The position numbers and the translations under genes are program-made. Below are positions 62,197 through 64,000 of a stretch of 64,000 nucleotides of DNA, in pieces. The stretch is from UMGS1590 sp900552455 (GTDB lineage Bacteria; Bacillota; Peptococcia; Peptococcales; Peptococcaceae): contig OZ007004.1 of assembly GCA_963931105.1 (NCBI GenBank), positions 2,542,001 through 2,606,000 of the forward strand, written 5' to 3'. The number at the start of each line of letters is the position of its first letter. Position 1 is the first letter of the stretch. The notes under the pieces were generated by a model that saw only the letters and a program-made list of their open reading frames with translations, was not told the DNA's origin and ran no database searches.

Positions 62197-62744
62197 AATG
62201 TCAAGTGATGAATTAAAAAAATCTATTCGTCTCACCGCATGGTTGTTCCATCCACTTTTCTTCCATTCATCTTTTGCGGGAAAATCTGAATGGAGCGGCG
62301 GGGAACGACACCGTGGACAGGGTTCGGACTATGTTGACCCGATGTTCCGGCCCCACAGGTATGAAAAAACGCCCGGACAGCAGAAAGCTATTCGAGCGCA
62401 AAACTTCAATATTCACTTACAGAATAACAATTTTCGCACCGGCGGCAGACGGAACCTGTTCGGTAGCTGGGCTTTTTGGGCGGTAGTGCAAATATCGTCT
62501 AAATTTGTCGGTGGACAAGTTCTTTCATAGCGGCTCCCGCCTAAAGCCGCCGTGTCAACGTATGGGCGTCACTCCTTTGTTGAGGGCATAAGGAACGGCG
62601 GCCTTGATTTTCTCAAAGCCGCCGTATGATCGAGTGTGTAGGGTATGACGATTATCTGCTGAACACCGGTTTCTCCTTGCCGTTGTCCGGTAGGTTTTCG
62701 CTATGTGAATCACCTCTATAATTTTTCCTTGCATAGTTTCTTGA
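62197..62744. other. Junction region after the virD4 break, no gene called
   Basis: About 550 bases. It holds leader repeat copy B (62527-62626) and a 10-codon ORF at 62529-62500 in the place of leader A's 19-codon ORF. A 110-codon plus-strand frame (62198-62530) has low-quality composition and no ribosome site and is not called. The sequence shifts from GC-rich to AT-rich toward 62700. Confidence 0.5.
62527..62626 (-). repeat. Leader repeat copy B
   Basis: Same two-hairpin design as 26006-26102: GCGGCT/AGCCGC (62531-62536, 62546-62551) and ACGGCGG/CCGCCGT (62596-62602, 62620-62626). The loop has GGCGGG where copy A has AGGAGG, and the following ORF is only 9 residues, so this copy looks decayed. 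Confidence 0.7.
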
Positions 62745-63038
62745 TTATTTATTTAACTTAGTTTTATATAGATTTTGTAACCATAGATACAATTCATCAA
62801 GTGCATCATGGTTGAGACGATATATCCTCCGCCTTTCTACTCGAAAGCAGGAAATTAACCCACTCTTTTGCAATAAGGAAAGATGATAAGAAATTGAGGC
62901 AGGTGTTATCTGAAAGTAACCTGCAATCTCTCCGGCAGAGTGTGACTCTTGGTTTAACCGCATCAGGATTTCTCGTCTGGTTCGATTTGATAACACTTGA
63001 AATTTCTTATCCAATGTGTTTTTAGGCTCCTTCATCAT
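62745..63038 (-). CDS. ArsR-family winged-helix regulator
   Basis: 97 residues from the ATG at 63038 (GGAG seven bases upstream). FQVLSNRTRREILMRLNQES, HSAGEIAGYFQITPASISYHLSLLQKSGLI (recognition helix) and a wing FRVERRRIYRLNHDAL. No Cys metal site, so it is probably a non-metal ArsR-type repressor as in SdpR-like systems. It follows the SdpI-like gene on the same strand. AT-rich codon use, unlike the conjugation genes. Confidence 0.87.
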   Translation of the reverse strand: MMKEPKNTLDKKFQVLSNRTRREILMRLNQESHSAGEIAGYFQITPASISYHLSLLQKSGLISCFRVERRRIYRLNHDALDELYLWLQNLYKTKLNK

Positions 63039-63132
63039 GGCGCATCTCCGTTGTTTCAAACCAAATAGGAAATTTACTAATTTGCATGGACGGATATAAC
63101 TGTCAATAGCAAATGCGCCCATTATTCTTGGC

Positions 63133-63747
63133 TTATAACTTTTTTGTTATTTGGCAAAAGATAATCAATGAGTATATGCAAACAGCTATAATCCAAAGAC
63201 CAATTCCCAGTAAAAATATAAGATTGTTGTTTTGTACAAACAAGACAAGCAAACATTGAATAATCCCAAAAGGAATCGCCGTGTATCCGGCAAACCGATG
63301 TGTTTTTTGCCAGCATAGTTTATCCTTTAGAATCCAAGGTAATTTAAACCCAATCCGACTGCGGTAAGGCATTTGTGGCAATAAATTCCCAACCAATACC
63401 ATTAAGCCTCCCACGATAAGCACTATGCCTTTCATGTAATTCATCTGCAAACCACAGTATTTAGCTACCGTGACAAAATAGAAAAGAAAAACTCCAAACC
63501 CCAAGAGGTTAATCGCAGTCAGAGTAATATCATTTCTCACTTTGTTATCGCTTTTGGAGATTTTATGAGGGAAAAATGCCATAATAGCTAACGCCAACAA
63601 AAGAGCAAAACAAATCCCGATAAAAACCCAGCGGGAAGGGCTTTGCATAAACAAAGGGATTTCACTGGGAAGGTACTTAAAGCACAGAATCGTCCCTATG
63701 ATGAATATAATCAAGAATATCGTATTCAGACTTCTATATAGTTTCAT
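63133..63747 (-). CDS. SdpI-family membrane protein (immunity/signalling)
   Basis: 204 residues with about six spans: TIFLIIFIIGTILCFKYL, WVFIGICFALLLALAIMAF, AINLLGFGVFLFYFVTVA, YMKGIVLIVGGLMVLVGNLL, then the SdpI-typical PQMPYRSRIGFKLPWILKDKLCWQKTHRFAGY, and two C-terminal spans. In Bacillus SdpI protects against the SDP toxin and sequesters the repressor SdpR. Overlaps the upstream ArsR gene by 14 nt, the sdpRI arrangement. No SdpC-like toxin is in the window. Confidence 0.88.
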   Translation of the reverse strand: MKLYRSLNTIFLIIFIIGTILCFKYLPSEIPLFMQSPSRWVFIGICFALLLALAIMAFFPHKISKSDNKVRNDITLTAINLLGFGVFLFYFVTVAKYCGLQMNYMKGIVLIVGGLMVLVGNLLPQMPYRSRIGFKLPWILKDKLCWQKTHRFAGYTAIPFGIIQCLLVLFVQNNNLIFLLGIGLWIIAVCIYSLIIFCQITKKL

Positions 63748-64000
63748 TCTCGTCTCCCTCTTTTCCTACCGTTTTATTGGTATCAAAAAACTCCAAAAAT
63801 GCGCCTAAAGTTGTTTGCAATACAGAAGCATTCAGGGAATAAGTAACGGACATCCCCGTCCGCTCGCTTGTCACTAACCTTGCTTCTTTCAAAATGTCAA
63901 GGTGCTTTGATATGGCAGGCTTTGAAATCGTAAAGTTTTCAGAAATCTCTTTCGCTGTCATATCACCATTCGCAAGCAACTTTAGGATTTGTCGTCTGGT
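63734..64000 (-). CDS. ArsR-family regulator (SdpR-like), 5' end beyond window
   Basis: At least 88 codons visible, open to the window edge (TRRQILKLLANGDM upstream of the first visible ATG at 63979). ArsR helix-turn-helix MTAKEISENFTISKPAISKHLDILKEARLV, wing TSERTGMSVTYSLN, and a C-terminal dimer helix (VLQTTLGAFLEFFDTNK). Next to an SdpI homologue, it is most likely the autorepressor of the pair. Confidence 0.87.
   Translation of the reverse strand, partial: TRRQILKLLANGDMTAKEISENFTISKPAISKHLDILKEARLVTSERTGMSVTYSLNASVLQTTLGAFLEFFDTNKTVGKEGDENETI

Noticed and set aside
62198..62530. 110-codon plus-strand frame at the virD4 break
   Set aside because: No SD and no family resemblance; it crosses the junction region and part of leader B.

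Overview
The window is from a Bacillota genome, most likely a Gram-positive clostridial gut-type anaerobe. Supporting signs are SLH-domain surface proteins, a MurT/GatD lipid II amidation pair, a T-box ahead of pheST, a GHKL kinase with a LytTR regulator, and an integrated Tn1549-like conjugative element. No species can be named from the sequence alone.

Bases 1 to about 22,350 are GC-rich chromosome, read almost entirely on the minus strand. In coordinate order they hold: an agr-like two-component system whose regulator has an apparent frameshift; an SLH-anchored M13 peptidase; an SLH surface protein; a YxeA-like protein with a coupled 33-codon peptide; the cluster pheS-pheT-lgt-DtxR-type regulator behind a Phe T-box with a near-consensus promoter; one plus-strand alpha/beta hydrolase; the cluster glnS-plsC-murT-gatD; and a polyphosphate cluster (unknown gene-ppx-ppk1). 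It ends with a decayed tRNA-Leu and an intact tRNA-Leu(CAA).

From the 3' end of that tRNA to about 62,196 lies an integrative conjugative element. Its left end has a tyrosine integrase with a duplicated core-binding domain, an excisionase, an XRE regulator and a sigma-70-like factor. Two AT-rich cargo blocks follow: a two-component system plus ABC transporter of the antimicrobial-peptide-resistance type, and a GntR-controlled ABC exporter. Then come the relaxase, relaxosome proteins, a helicase/methylase giant with tnpV nested in another frame, a CHC2/ArdC/YodL-type fusion, topoisomerase III, and the type IV secretion core (NlpC/P60 hydrolase, VirB4, PrgI, VirB6-like, Maff2). The coupling protein VirD4 survives only as its last 80 or so codons, so the element looks transfer-defective on its own, or rearranged.

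Past that break the DNA is AT-rich and carries an ArsR regulator and an SdpR/SdpI-like pair that runs off the window. The strongest new-looking signals are: three promoters of identical architecture (tandem ACATTTC-N4-ACATTTG plus a -10 box) that appear to form the regulon of the cargo two-component system and reach a leader with its Shine-Dalgarno in a hairpin loop; a diverged second copy of that leader 36 kb away beside the VirD4 break; the nested tnpV; and the duplicated integrase domain.
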